Assembly (NCBI RefSeq): GCF_027111275.1
Contig: NZ_CP114286.1
Span: 4,760,501-4,824,500 of the forward strand
Reading direction: 5' to 3'
Length of the DNA: 64,000 bases
DNA from: Flavobacterium luteolum
GTDB taxonomy: Bacteria; Bacteroidota; Bacteroidia; Flavobacteriales; Flavobacteriaceae
Shown piece by piece: positions 1 to 8,478 of the stretch. Below the pieces are notes generated by a model. The model saw only the letters and a list, made by a program, of their open reading frames with translations, ran no database searches and had not been told where the DNA came from. Each line of letters starts with the position of its first letter. Within the stretch, counting starts at the first letter, position 1. A program made the position numbers and the translations under genes.

Positions 1-1897
1 ATCTTTTTTTTCCATCTAATACCAACAATCCGGTAGTAGAACCAATATATAATATTCCTTGTTTATCCTGTTTAATGCATCGTATGTGTAAATGCTTTTC
101 AAGAAGAGTATTTTTTAATCGCCCGTTTTGATTGATAAAATCTAAAGTATTTCCTTTTTTCCGAATTAAGTTTAATCCGGTTAAAGTCCCAACCCATAAA
201 CGTTTACACTGATCTTCAAAAATGGTATAAATGTTATCATTGCTTAAACTGTTCGGGTTGTTTTCTATGTTTTTAAAGTGTTGTACCTGATAGCTGTAGT
301 CTTGCGTTTTAGGACTAAACTTATAGAGTCCATCTCCTCGTGTTCCGATCCATATTACAGATTCTTTGTCCTGAATAATACTGTAAATTGGTTTTTTCCA
401 GACAGACTGAGGAACTAATTGACCATCTGGTGATATGCATCCAAGTTTTTTAAAGTTTTTGTCAAAAAGAATAAGTTGGTTTTGTTTATTGGCAACCCAA
501 ATGTTTTCGTTTTTATCCTGAAATACGGCACGTACATCTTTGATACCTAATTTTATTTGAGGATTTTCAATTTTTAAAGCCTTAAAATTATTCTGGCTGA
601 AAGTAACTTTTATAATTCCGGATGTCTGTGTATTATACCATAAATTACCCTGTCTGTCAAAATAGGCAATATGAAATTTATTACTGAAATTTCCTTTCGG
701 GAAATAAGCTGTAGTTTCAAACGGAATTAAACGATTGGCAGAAGGATCATATTTTGAAAAACTGCCATTATTAGGCTGAACCCAGATTTCTCCTTTCGCA
801 TTGGTTAGTGCTGCAGCTTTTACTGAAAACTGAGTTAAGCCAGTTTCATCAGCGCCTGCCGGAAAATAGGTTATTTTTTTATTTTTTATATTAACAGCAT
901 AGATACCGGCTTCATCATTATTGGTAAACCATAACAGATCTTGTGTCAGTCTTATAACATTTATTTTCTTTTGTTCGAGATTGGCTATATCAGAACTTTT
1001 AAATTTAGATGTTTGTCCGGTAAAAATGTTTATTAAACAAAAATCGGCTTGCTCTGTTATCGCTGCAACTGTAGTGTTATCTATTTTTTTTAAAATAATG
1101 ATTTCACCTTTTAAGCCTAATTGATGTGTTCTGTAATTTTGCGTACCTTTTGTGTATTGCAGTAAATTGCTGTCGGCTCCTCCAAACCAGATTTCATCTT
1201 CAAGTTCCAGTGCAGTGTAAAATGCTTTTGTTTGTTCATTTGTGTCTAAAAGCGATTTTGGACTAGCTTGCAACTTATTCGCTTTTAACTGCATAATGCC
1301 TCGATCAGTTAAAATCCAGCTGTTTTTAGAACGGTCTTCAAAAACAGTTATGACTTTATTACTGTTTAACTTACCATTATCTTTACTGAAGATTTCATAG
1401 GAGTAACTATTGCTGGTAATGGCGATACAACCGTTATTTTTTGTAATAAGCCACACTAAGCCCGATTTTTGAGGAAGTATCTGGGTAATTTCTATATTGT
1501 TTTTTACCACCTCCGGTATTAATTCTGCTCCCCAAAATTCATTTACAGCAGGATCAAAACAATAGACTTTGTTTTTGTTGGACAAAGTACGCATCCAGAT
1601 TTTGCCGGATGCATCTTCTGTAATCCAGTCGATACGATTGTTTTTCATCAAAACTTTATCCGTAGCTTCTGTTTTATAATTTTTAAAGCGATATCCGTTG
1701 TATTTGCTTAAGCCGTTAGTGGTAGCAAACCATATAAATCCTTTTTTATCCTGAATGATATAATTAATGATATTATGAGGAAGTCCATCCTCAACCAAAT
1801 AGTGGCTAAAATTGTAGTTCTGTTGTGCATAACAGGCAAGCTTGCTGAGAAATAAAAAAAGTAAGGCGCATTGGTATTTTTTTTTGTTTAAATGCAT
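1..1897 (-). CDS. Two-component regulator propeller sensor, N-terminal part (runs off left edge)
   Basis: The frame is open from an ATG at 1897 to the window edge, giving about 632 residues without a stop. The N-terminus is a Lys-rich stretch followed by a Leu/Phe-rich core and a likely signal peptidase site after CYA, so the protein is exported. Right after it comes the family opening (VEDGLPHNIINYII, then GFIWFATTNGLSKYNGY), which is the first Reg_prop blade. Similar blades with IW.GT and GLS/GLL motifs follow through the open frame. In Bacteroidota such periplasmic propellers usually sit in front of a membrane segment and a histidine kinase, often with response-regulator and AraC domains, but those parts lie outside the window. 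The ligand is unknown. It lies outside the left repeat, so it is probably the chromosomal flank of the island. Confidence 0.85.
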   Translation of the reverse strand, partial: MHLNKKKYQCALLFLFLSKLACYAQQNYNFSHYLVEDGLPHNIINYIIQDKKGFIWFATTNGLSKYNGYRFKNYKTEATDKVLMKNNRIDWITEDASGKIWMRTLSNKNKVYCFDPAVNEFWGAELIPEVVKNNIEITQILPQKSGLVWLITKNNGCIAITSNSYSYEIFSKDNGKLNSNKVITVFEDRSKNSWILTDRGIMQLKANKLQASPKSLLDTNEQTKAFYTALELEDEIWFGGADSNLLQYTKGTQNYRTHQLGLKGEIIILKKIDNTTVAAITEQADFCLINIFTGQTSKFKSSDIANLEQKKINVIRLTQDLLWFTNNDEAGIYAVNIKNKKITYFPAGADETGLTQFSVKAAALTNAKGEIWVQPNNGSFSKYDPSANRLIPFETTAYFPKGNFSNKFHIAYFDRQGNLWYNTQTSGIIKVTFSQNNFKALKIENPQIKLGIKDVRAVFQDKNENIWVANKQNQLILFDKNFKKLGCISPDGQLVPQSVWKKPIYSIIQDKESVIWIGTRGDGLYKFSPKTQDYSYQVQHFKNIENNPNSLSNDNIYTIFEDQCKRLWVGTLTGLNLIRKKGNTLDFINQNGRLKNTLLEKHLHIRCIKQDKQGILYIGSTTGLLVLDGKKR

Positions 1898-2097
1898 CAA
1901 AGTTATATATTGGTAAGGTTTGAAGTTAGGCCACTAAAATAACAAATAGTTTGCCACAAAACTTTCTTTACTCTGATTTTAAAGTTTATCTGCAAGAAAT
2001 TTTTATCTGTTCCAAAAATGTTTACTGTCAAAATTTTACTAGTGTATATTAGAAGTAAATCAATTTTTAAATTCAGACGAACAACAATATTTAATAT

Positions 2098-2339
2098 TAA
2101 AAGATTACGATAATACAAAAGAGAAAAAAAACTATATCCTTAAAGGGATTTCGAGCCATCGTTCAGTTTCGATTAAATATCTAACAGCGCCACTTGAAGA
2201 CTGTTTATTTCAAACAGACTAAAAATTTCCTGTGAAAAAATCGGACCACAAATATTAGGTTGTAAAAGCTTGAAAAATCTACACATTAGGGCATAAAAAA
2301 AGAAACAACTATTTACTAGTTGTCTCCCCAAGTGACCTT
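2098..2339. repeat. Left copy of island-flanking imperfect direct repeat
   Basis: This segment matches 37834-38075 almost without gaps, with roughly 20 differences by eye. It includes an ACAACTA...TAGTTGT hairpin and ends in AAGTGACCT, the last bases of tRNA-Arg in the other copy. Its left part reads like a decayed 3' end of the small ORF at 37716-37880 (YLILKDYD here against YLVSKNYD there), with a frameshift. I infer that it is the relic right end of an earlier, related element. It could instead be the original flank of the tRNA displaced by insertion. Confidence 0.8.
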
Positions 2340-3136
2340 ACTGAACAATTTACAAACCATTTTATGAATGATTTAAAGAAATTGGCTTACTTTCAAGTGA
2401 ATTTGTAAGATAATTATTTTGAATTTTCATTTGTAAGCGGTTTGTATGTATCGTAAGGCTTAAACGTTAAAAAATGTTAAAACATATGTATATTTAAATT
2501 TATTAAGATGTAATAGCTTTTTACAAAATTCTTGAAAATAAAATTTGGGACTATGTAAAGAGAACGGGTTAGTTTTTTGTAAAATTATATAATAATTTGG
2601 AGATTATTCAAATCAAAATTTGGTCGGATATTAGAGTTTTTAAACCGCTTCAACCTAATTAGAAGATAATTATTTATGCATTTTATTGCAATGAGGAGAG
2701 CAGGATTCGAACTTTAAGCTTGAAACCGCTATATATGCCACTTTTATGTATGTCTTGAACCAAAGTGCACCGATTCTGCACCAAATTCAAATTTTCACTT
2801 TTCAATATTAAATCCATTCACAAAATTAAAATACTAACGAATTAACAGTCAGTAGTATTATTCTTTTTTTGTCATGCAAATATATCAAAAATACTGGATT
2901 CTAAACTTATTTAACCAAGCTTTTAAAAATTGCCATTAACATTGATCTAAATTTTATAAAGTAAAAAGCATTTCGCATTCATATCAAAATTTCTGGTGAT
3001 TGATTTCAGCAGGCTATAATCTTGATTTTTAGTGACAACAAATGTATTAACTCCAGCCTTATATATTTTGGTGCTTAAGAGTTTGTTCACTTTATTGTAA
3101 ATGACTTGTCAAATACAACCAAACAATTTTTTTGGC
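2340..3136. other. Gene-free left end of island
   Basis: About 800 bp of very AT-rich DNA with no convincing reading frame. Its first 50 bases (ending in AAAGAAATTGGCTT at about 2388) resemble 14232-14290, so this looks like the conserved left end of an integrated element. A short tRNA-like string on the minus strand near 2690-2720 does not fold into a tRNA. Otherwise nothing is seen. Confidence 0.5.
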
Positions 3137-3805
3137 TTACAAGAAACCCATTTTTTTTGCCTTTCTTATTAAATCGGCATCACTTCCTTTACCCATTAAT
3201 AATTGACTTTTTATATTGGCTTTCCTCTTTTCTATAGCGCTCATCGACAATGGTATATGGTCTGTAAGCTTTATAGTTTTGACCCCTTGAGATAAAAGAA
3301 TTAAAATTTGAGTGTCATGCTCATCCCACTTGATGTTCTCTTTTAATAATTCTTTATGTGACTTCATTATTTCACTACTGTAAAATATTTCTCCAGAAAT
3401 GATTTTTTTGCACAATAACGGAAATAGTTCAAAATTAATTTCGCTTTTTGAAACAAATCCTTCAGGTTTTATTCTTTTTATGATTTTATCCACTAAAAAA
3501 GCTTCCGTACGCATTGTTAGGATTAATATTTTGCACTCTAGATGAGTTTTTCGAATTAATGTCGACAAATCTAATCCATTAGAAATATTATATTTATTGT
3601 AAGGGGGCAGGTTTACGTCAACTATTGCAAAATCTATTTTCACATTTTGCATAGAGAGAAGCGTGATCTTTTTATATGCATCTTCACAATTATAGCATTT
3701 TATAAAATGTGGTTTGGATATTTCAAAAAAATCCTCCGATAGTAGATTAATATAACTATCCACTGTCATTGGATGATCGTCTACAATTAAAATATTAAGT
3801 GGCAC
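3137..3805 (-). CDS. LuxR-type DNA-binding response regulator
   Basis: A 222-residue response regulator. The receiver domain spans about residues 1-135, with the acidic pair D9-D10, a probable phosphoacceptor D63 in IVDVNLP, and K120 in PEGFVSKSE. The C-terminal 65 residues form a helix-turn-helix of the LuxR/NarL type as seen in flavobacteria, ending with the DLIRKAKKMG tail. It is divergent from a small lipoprotein and a TPR lipoprotein sensor, the usual layout of a sensor/regulator unit. That sensor is truncated by an IS, so this regulator has probably lost its partner. A TACTTTTG box and a palindrome lie just upstream. Confidence 0.85.
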   Translation of the reverse strand: MPLNILIVDDHPMTVDSYINLLSEDFFEISKPHFIKCYNCEDAYKKITLLSMQNVKIDFAIVDVNLPPYNKYNISNGLDLSTLIRKTHLECKILILTMRTEAFLVDKIIKRIKPEGFVSKSEINFELFPLLCKKIISGEIFYSSEIMKSHKELLKENIKWDEHDTQILILLSQGVKTIKLTDHIPLSMSAIEKRKANIKSQLLMGKGSDADLIRKAKKMGFL

Positions 3806-3821
3806 TGTACGTTTTTATTTG

Positions 3822-3829
3822 CAAAAGTA
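3822..3829 (-). promoter_or_regulatory. Putative -7 box of the response regulator promoter
   Basis: TACTTTTG on the minus strand fits the Bacteroidota -7 consensus TAnnTTTG and lies about 17 bases upstream of the start codon at 3805. No clear TTTG -33 box was found, so the assignment rests on one half-site. Confidence 0.4.
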
Positions 3830-3837
3830 AAAAAAAA

Positions 3838-3852
3838 TACGGATTATCCGTA
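3838..3852. promoter_or_regulatory. Perfect 7-bp-arm palindrome, candidate operator
   Basis: TACGGAT-T-ATCCGTA is a perfect inverted repeat with a one-base centre. It sits about 16 bases upstream of the minus-strand -7 box and about 50 bases upstream of the divergent lipoprotein gene. That is a suitable place for the neighbouring LuxR-type regulator to bind as a dimer. The regulator link is inference. Confidence 0.4.
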
Positions 3853-3902
3853 ATATAGAAGTGATTAGGATTTGTTTTTTTGTAAAAAACAAATCCTATA
3901 AA

Positions 3903-4127
3903 ATGAAAAACAAATTAAGACTAGCTGGAATTTTGATACTTATGTTATCAATTTATTCATGTTCTAGTGATGATGAAGTTCAAAGTATAAACAATAATGC
4001 TGCAAAACTATCTAGAGAAGCAAAAAAAGAGTTAAATGCAAAAATAAATGATTCCATTGATTTAAGTCCAGATAACCGCGTAATGGAAATGGAAGGCGAT
4101 CCAAGTAATCCGAAACCTAAAAATTAG
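3903..4127 (+). CDS. Small lipoprotein of 74 residues
   Basis: I choose the ATG at 3903 because it begins a typical lipoprotein signal (MKNK, a hydrophobic core, then the lipobox IYSC with SSDDE after the Cys). Starting at 3861 would put extra hydrophobic sequence in front. The mature part is only about 55 residues, polar, rich in Asn, Lys and Asp, with a Pro-rich end (DPSNPKPKN). No fold is recognised. It lies between a response regulator gene and a TPR lipoprotein sensor gene, so a role as signal peptide or accessory of that sensor is possible but unproven. Confidence 0.7.
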   Translation: MKNKLRLAGILILMLSIYSCSSDDEVQSINNNAAKLSREAKKELNAKINDSIDLSPDNRVMEMEGDPSNPKPKN

Positions 4128-4148
4128 GTTATAATAAATTTATTTTAA

Positions 4149-4184
4149 GGCTATGTAATTTTTAAAAATTACGTGGCCTTTTTT
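4149..4184 (+). terminator. Rho-independent terminator after the small lipoprotein gene
   Basis: GGC and TGTAATTTTT pair with AAAAATTACG and GCC to form a long hairpin, directly followed by a T run. It lies 21 bases after the stop codon. Confidence 0.65.
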
Positions 4185-4224
4185 AATTTGATGACTTACA
4201 TTTGAAACGAATTAAATTTTAATA

Positions 4225-5037
4225 ATGGTAGGCAGCGGCAATTTATTTTTATTAAGTATGCTATTAACTCTTTTTTTTTCTTGCAGTAGGGAAAAGTTGA
4301 AGGAATCTATGCAAGATAAGATTGTTTTTAGCAAAGATGTTTTTAATAAAATACCGAATGAAAAAAAAGAATTTTTTTTGGATTCTTTAGAGGATAGATT
4401 AAAGTTTGAGAAAAACGATACTATCACAAGGAACTTGTATTTGCAGATTAGTGAAGAATATTTTTATCTCAATAATTTTAAAAAATCTTTAAAAACAAGC
4501 AAGCAATGTTTGGAACTGTCTAAAAATGGAAGTGATAGTTTAAGAATGGCAAAATCACTTTATTATATAGGGGATTGTTATGAAGATTCAAAAAAAGATA
4601 GTGCTTATTATTACTATTTATTGGCAGAGAAAATTTATTTAAAAATTGGCGATTATGATGATGTAGGTAGAATGCACTTTAATAAGGCTTATGTTTTATT
4701 TTACGATAGTAATTATGTTGAGTGCGAAGTAGAAGTTTCAAAAGCTTTGAAGTTTTTAGAAGGATCAAATAAAATTAGGTTGATATATTCCTGCAATACT
4801 TTGATGGGGAATTGTTTAGAGAAGCTTTTTAATTATGATGACGCTTTAAAATATCATAAATTGGCTTTGAAAAATCTGGATCAGATGAAAAACAGGAGAT
4901 TAGATGTAGATGAAATTAATAATTACAGTGTATCTTCTGTTATCAACATCTGTAATTTATATGATTTAAAAGGAGATTTTTCATTATCAATAAAAGAACT
5001 AAATGCTGTTCTAACATGGAAAAAACGGTCAACTTGA
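4225..5037 (+). pseudogene. TPR lipoprotein sensor, 3' end lost to IS insertion
   Basis: The N-terminus has a lipoprotein signal ending in LLTLFFSC (Cys20). Then follow TPR-type helical repeats from about residue 60 (for example SLRMAKSLYYIGDCYEDSKKD and the ALKYHKLAL segment). The frame ends a few codons inside the left end of the IS21 element, at 5037. Flavobacterial proteins starting this way usually continue through more TPRs to a membrane helix and a histidine kinase or LuxR domain. None of that remains, and the sequence on the other side of the IS is an unrelated hsdS gene. It was probably the sensor partner of the regulator at 3137-3805. Confidence 0.75.
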
Positions 5038-5136
5038 CCACGCTTTTTCAATATAAAGTGACCACCGATTTCGGGTCAAACTGACCACCCCTTTTCAATT
5101 TAAACTGACCACCTTGTTTCGGTTCAAATTGACCAC
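5029..5136. repeat. Left terminal repeats of the IS21 element
   Basis: Five TGACCAC units at about 24 bp spacing, separated by TTTTTCAAT- and TTTCGG-like spacers. The right end (7577-7637) is the inverted counterpart. Confidence 0.75.
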
Positions 5137-5193
5137 CAAACACTACTTCTTTTCATGTTGTTAAACCATGGATCTGTATAAAAACTACAGACT

Positions 5194-6747
5194 ATGGCAA
5201 ATAACAAACTAGACATGAACAAAATCAGAAAAGTCATTAAGTTGCACTGCAACGGCAAAAGCAAGCTGTTTATAAGCCGATATTTATCTCTATCCAGAAA
5301 TACTGTAAAAAAATACATCTCTTTATTTGAAGTGCTTGGATTAAGCCTGGAAACCGTAAACAATAAAACTGACACTGAATTGGACGAACTGTTTTCTCAG
5401 GGTCCGACAGAAGTTGTTTCCTCAAGAATAGAAGATCTGTATGCTTATTTTCCTCAGATGGAACGGGAATTAAAAAAAGTGGGGATCACCATACAGACCA
5501 TGTGGGAAAGGTATATTGAAACCTATCCCGATGGTCTTCGAGTAACGCAGTTCAGGAACCGCTTCAGAGACTGGAGCAACAAGGTAAACCCTGTGATGCA
5601 TATGAATCATAAGGCTGGCGATAAAATGTATGTGGATTATGCTGGAAAGACACTCTCATTTATAGACAAAAGTACGTCTGAGGTTCAGGAAGTACAGTTT
5701 TTTGTTGCCATACTCGGTGCCAGCCAGTATACTTACGCAGAAGCGTCAATGAGCCAGCAGAAGGAAGATTTTGTAGCTTCGGTAGAAAATGCAATGCGTT
5801 TTTTTCAAGGAACGCCTGCCGCAATTGTACCTGACAACTTAAAATCTGCCGTAGTCAGAACCAGCCGCTTCGAACCCACCATTAATGAAACTCTTGCAGA
5901 TTTAGCTGAACATTATGAAACCACTATTCTGCCCGCACGAGCCTACAGGCCCAGAGACAAATCTTTAGTTGAAGGAGCAGTCAAGATACTTTACAGAAGA
6001 ATTTATGCAAATCTGAAAGACTCTAAATACTTCAGCATAGAAGAACTGAACCAGGAAATATGGAATCTGCTCGATGCACATAACAACAAGAAACTTACTG
6101 GAAGACCATACTCTCGTTTTGAACTCTTTATGGAAGATGAAAGACATGAACTGCAGCCTCTTCCTCTGGAACGCTTTGAGATTAAATACCAGTCTCTGGC
6201 AACAGTAATGCAGAACGGGCACGTCCAGTTAAGCCAGGATAAAAACTACTACAGCGTGCCCTATCAATATTTAAAGAAAAAAGTAAAGCTGCTCTACACA
6301 AGCTCTACTGTTGAAATATACTTCAAATACAACCGTATAGCCACACACATCAGAAATCCAAAGCCCTACATCTATACCACAAATCCAGAACATATGGCAA
6401 GCACACATCAGTTTGTAGCACAGTGGAATGCCTTAAGGTTTATTGAATGGGCCAACAGCATTGATCCGGCAGTAGGAGAATATATTATGCAGATAATAGA
6501 AAGCAGGAACCACCCCGAGCAGGCCTATAAAAGCTGTCTAGGTATATTATCTTTTGAGAAGAAAGTAGGTGCAGAAAGATTAGCAAATGCCTGCAAACGT
6601 GCTCTGGACTTTAAGATTTATAATTTTAAAACCATACAGAACATCTTAGAAAACAGTCTGGATAAGATACCTATGGAACACGAAAAGGAAGAAGATCAGG
6701 ATCTTCCCGACCACGGCAATATCAGAGGAAAAAATTATTATAACTAA
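5194..6747 (+). CDS. istA: IS21 transposase IstA
   Basis: A 517-residue transposase of normal family length. A helix-turn-helix lies at about residues 10-45 (KLFISRYLSLSRNTVKKY). The integrase-core catalytic triad is visible as D148 (MYVDYAGK), D214 (VPDNLK) and E260 (SLVEGAV). The protein cuts and joins the IS ends. The gene is followed 12 bases later by istB in the same direction. All key residues are present, so the element should be able to move. Confidence 0.95.
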   Translation: MANNKLDMNKIRKVIKLHCNGKSKLFISRYLSLSRNTVKKYISLFEVLGLSLETVNNKTDTELDELFSQGPTEVVSSRIEDLYAYFPQMERELKKVGITIQTMWERYIETYPDGLRVTQFRNRFRDWSNKVNPVMHMNHKAGDKMYVDYAGKTLSFIDKSTSEVQEVQFFVAILGASQYTYAEASMSQQKEDFVASVENAMRFFQGTPAAIVPDNLKSAVVRTSRFEPTINETLADLAEHYETTILPARAYRPRDKSLVEGAVKILYRRIYANLKDSKYFSIEELNQEIWNLLDAHNNKKLTGRPYSRFELFMEDERHELQPLPLERFEIKYQSLATVMQNGHVQLSQDKNYYSVPYQYLKKKVKLLYTSSTVEIYFKYNRIATHIRNPKPYIYTTNPEHMASTHQFVAQWNALRFIEWANSIDPAVGEYIMQIIESRNHPEQAYKSCLGILSFEKKVGAERLANACKRALDFKIYNFKTIQNILENSLDKIPMEHEKEEDQDLPDHGNIRGKNYYN

Positions 6748-6759
6748 AATCAATTTACA

Positions 6760-7497
6760 ATGAATGAATCTACTGTAGCAAAAATGAAACAGATGAAGCT
6801 TCATGGAATGCATAACGCCTTCATGACAGCTATCGAGAGCGGTAAAACCGATCATTATACCATTGACCAGTTTATGTCAATGATAATAGATGCCGAATGG
6901 GATGAACGCCACAACAGGCGTATTGAACGCAGTATTGCCAATGCACGCTTCCATTACAAATCAAATATTGAAAGCATCAATTTTGACCAGTCCCGGAACA
7001 TTGACAGAAATCTTATACTCCGGCTTGCAGAATGCAGTTTTGTAGAAAAGAATGAAAATATACTAATCACAGGAAGCACAGGGGTTGGTAAAAGTTTTTT
7101 AGGAACAGCACTTGGTTATCAGGCCTGTATCGAAGGGTATAAAGTAAGTTATTTTAATACTGCAAAATTATTTGCAAAGCTGAAAATGGCCAAGGCAGAT
7201 GGTACATACCTAAGAGAACTGATGAAAATACAAAGGCAGGATGTTATCATACTAGATGACTTTGGACTCCAGGCATTGGACAGCCAGAACAGAATCACAC
7301 TTTTAGAGATCATCGAGGACAGGCACAACAATGGTTCTATTATAGTAACCTCGCAGATCCCCGTTCAGGGATGGTATGACATAATCGGCGAGAAAACCAT
7401 AGCAGATGCAATCCTTGACAGATTAATACACCAGGCCCACAGGGTTGAGCTGCATGGGGAATCAATGAGAAAGAAAAAAAGCATAATCAAGGAATAA
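6760..7497 (+). CDS. istB: IS21 helper ATPase IstB
   Basis: A 245-residue AAA+ ATPase of the DnaC/IstB family. Walker A is GSTGVGKS (105-112) and Walker B is VIILDDFGL (D166, D167). The N-terminal helical part binds the transposase in known relatives. IstB activates IstA and helps choose target DNA. It sits directly downstream of istA and looks intact. Confidence 0.95.
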   Translation: MNESTVAKMKQMKLHGMHNAFMTAIESGKTDHYTIDQFMSMIIDAEWDERHNRRIERSIANARFHYKSNIESINFDQSRNIDRNLILRLAECSFVEKNENILITGSTGVGKSFLGTALGYQACIEGYKVSYFNTAKLFAKLKMAKADGTYLRELMKIQRQDVIILDDFGLQALDSQNRITLLEIIEDRHNNGSIIVTSQIPVQGWYDIIGEKTIADAILDRLIHQAHRVELHGESMRKKKSIIKE

Positions 7498-7644
7498 TTA
7501 TTTATCTATATTTGAAACAATAATTAACACACGAAAAAAAGTAGTTTTTTAGGTGCTCACTTTGCACCGAAATTAGATGGTCACTTTAAACCGAAACGAA
7601 GTGGTCACTTTAAATTGGAAAACAGTGGTCAATATCACTGAGTT

Positions 7645-8478
7645 TTACACTCTAATAACTTTACCAACAACTGAAGAATAGTTTGGTGGCCATGAACCTA
7701 CTGTTGCAATTACGACATCATTTGTTTTCAATAAATAGTCCTCATAATTAATGGCTAGTTCATGAGGTATTCTATGACAAGATTTAAAATCTATAGAATT
7801 TTCGGTAGTATCACTAACCCTAACAATTATTTGTCCAGTTTCTTGATACCATTGTGATTTAAAAGCATATCCTTTTTTATGTTTTACAAAATCGCCGAGT
7901 TTTTTCACTTTAAAACCTTCAGGAATCATTCCTAATTCACTTTCTATAAATTGTCCATCCTGAAATGGGCTAAAATCTACAAACCAATTCTTATACAATG
8001 CTATTGCCATTTCCTCAAGTGTTTTGTTTATGGCAAGGTTGTTTTCGATTTTGTCATCTAAAGCTGATAGTATTGAGGCTATACTTTTTTGTTCTTGGAG
8101 AGACGGAAGATTTATTTCGATTTTTTTTAAAAGTTCAGTTGTCAAACTTGGAATTGCAGAACCGACATCCATTGAAGCAAAATCAAGTACTTTTAAATTA
8201 TAAAATAAGTATTTTGGGAAGCTAACCTTCTCATTTATTTTTGACCAAAAAATTGTATCAACTGACCAAAAAGGTTCATTTAAGTAAAATATATTATTTA
8301 AAGAACCTTTTCTTGGAATTAATATTGTTTCTCTATTATATAAGTATTGATTTCCATAGCGCATAATACCACCAGTTCCATAAATTGGTATGTTTCCATC
8401 CTGAATTTTTTTATGATCTTTACCATACTTTATTTCTAAAGCATCTGAGAGTTTATATGTTTTCCAGTTGTGTGACAT
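7645..8478 (-). pseudogene. hsdS: Type I restriction specificity subunit HsdS, C-terminally truncated
   Basis: Begins as a normal HsdS: target-recognition domain 1 (about residues 1-120, with IKYGKDHKKIQ and PIYGTGGI), then the conserved spacer helix (LPSLQEQKSIASILSALDDK to NWFVDF, about 124-170). A second recognition domain starts at about 188. That second domain breaks off after roughly 85 residues, only a few bases from the right end of the IS21 element, while normal HsdS has about 400 residues and a second spacer helix. The ATG overlaps or abuts the stop of the KAP gene upstream. A truncated HsdS might still act as a half-subunit, but the gene is probably disabled. Confidence 0.8.

Larger units (their letters stand above)
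5029..7637 (+). mobile_element. IS21-family insertion sequence, apparently intact
   Basis: It contains complete istA and istB genes between inverted ends. The left end carries five TGACCAC copies about 24 bp apart (5035, 5059, 5082, 5106, 5130). The right end carries three clear inverse copies ((G/A)TGGTCA at 7577, 7601, 7625) with the same spacing. Such multiple terminal repeats are typical of IS21 transposase binding sites. Exact ends are estimated from aligning TCAACTTGACCAC with the reverse complement of the right end. The flanks do not match and no target duplication is seen, which points to a deletion or rearrangement next to the IS. Confidence 0.85.

Noticed and set aside
1898..1905. 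TAACTTTG -7 box directly before the sensor gene start
   Set aside because: It touches the start codon, leaving no room for a leader, so it is probably chance.
1903..2118. 71-codon minus-strand reading frame
   Set aside because: It lies in AT-rich sequence across the decayed repeat end and has no protein-like composition.
2688..2725. tRNA-like string on the minus strand (TTCGAATCCTGCTCTCCTC)
   Set aside because: The T stem does not pair and there is no anticodon arm upstream; at most a relic of a tRNA end.
5029..8478. TPR sensor gene continuing on the far side of the IS
   Set aside because: The sequence beyond 7637 is hsdS in the opposite direction, with no TPR or kinase frame.
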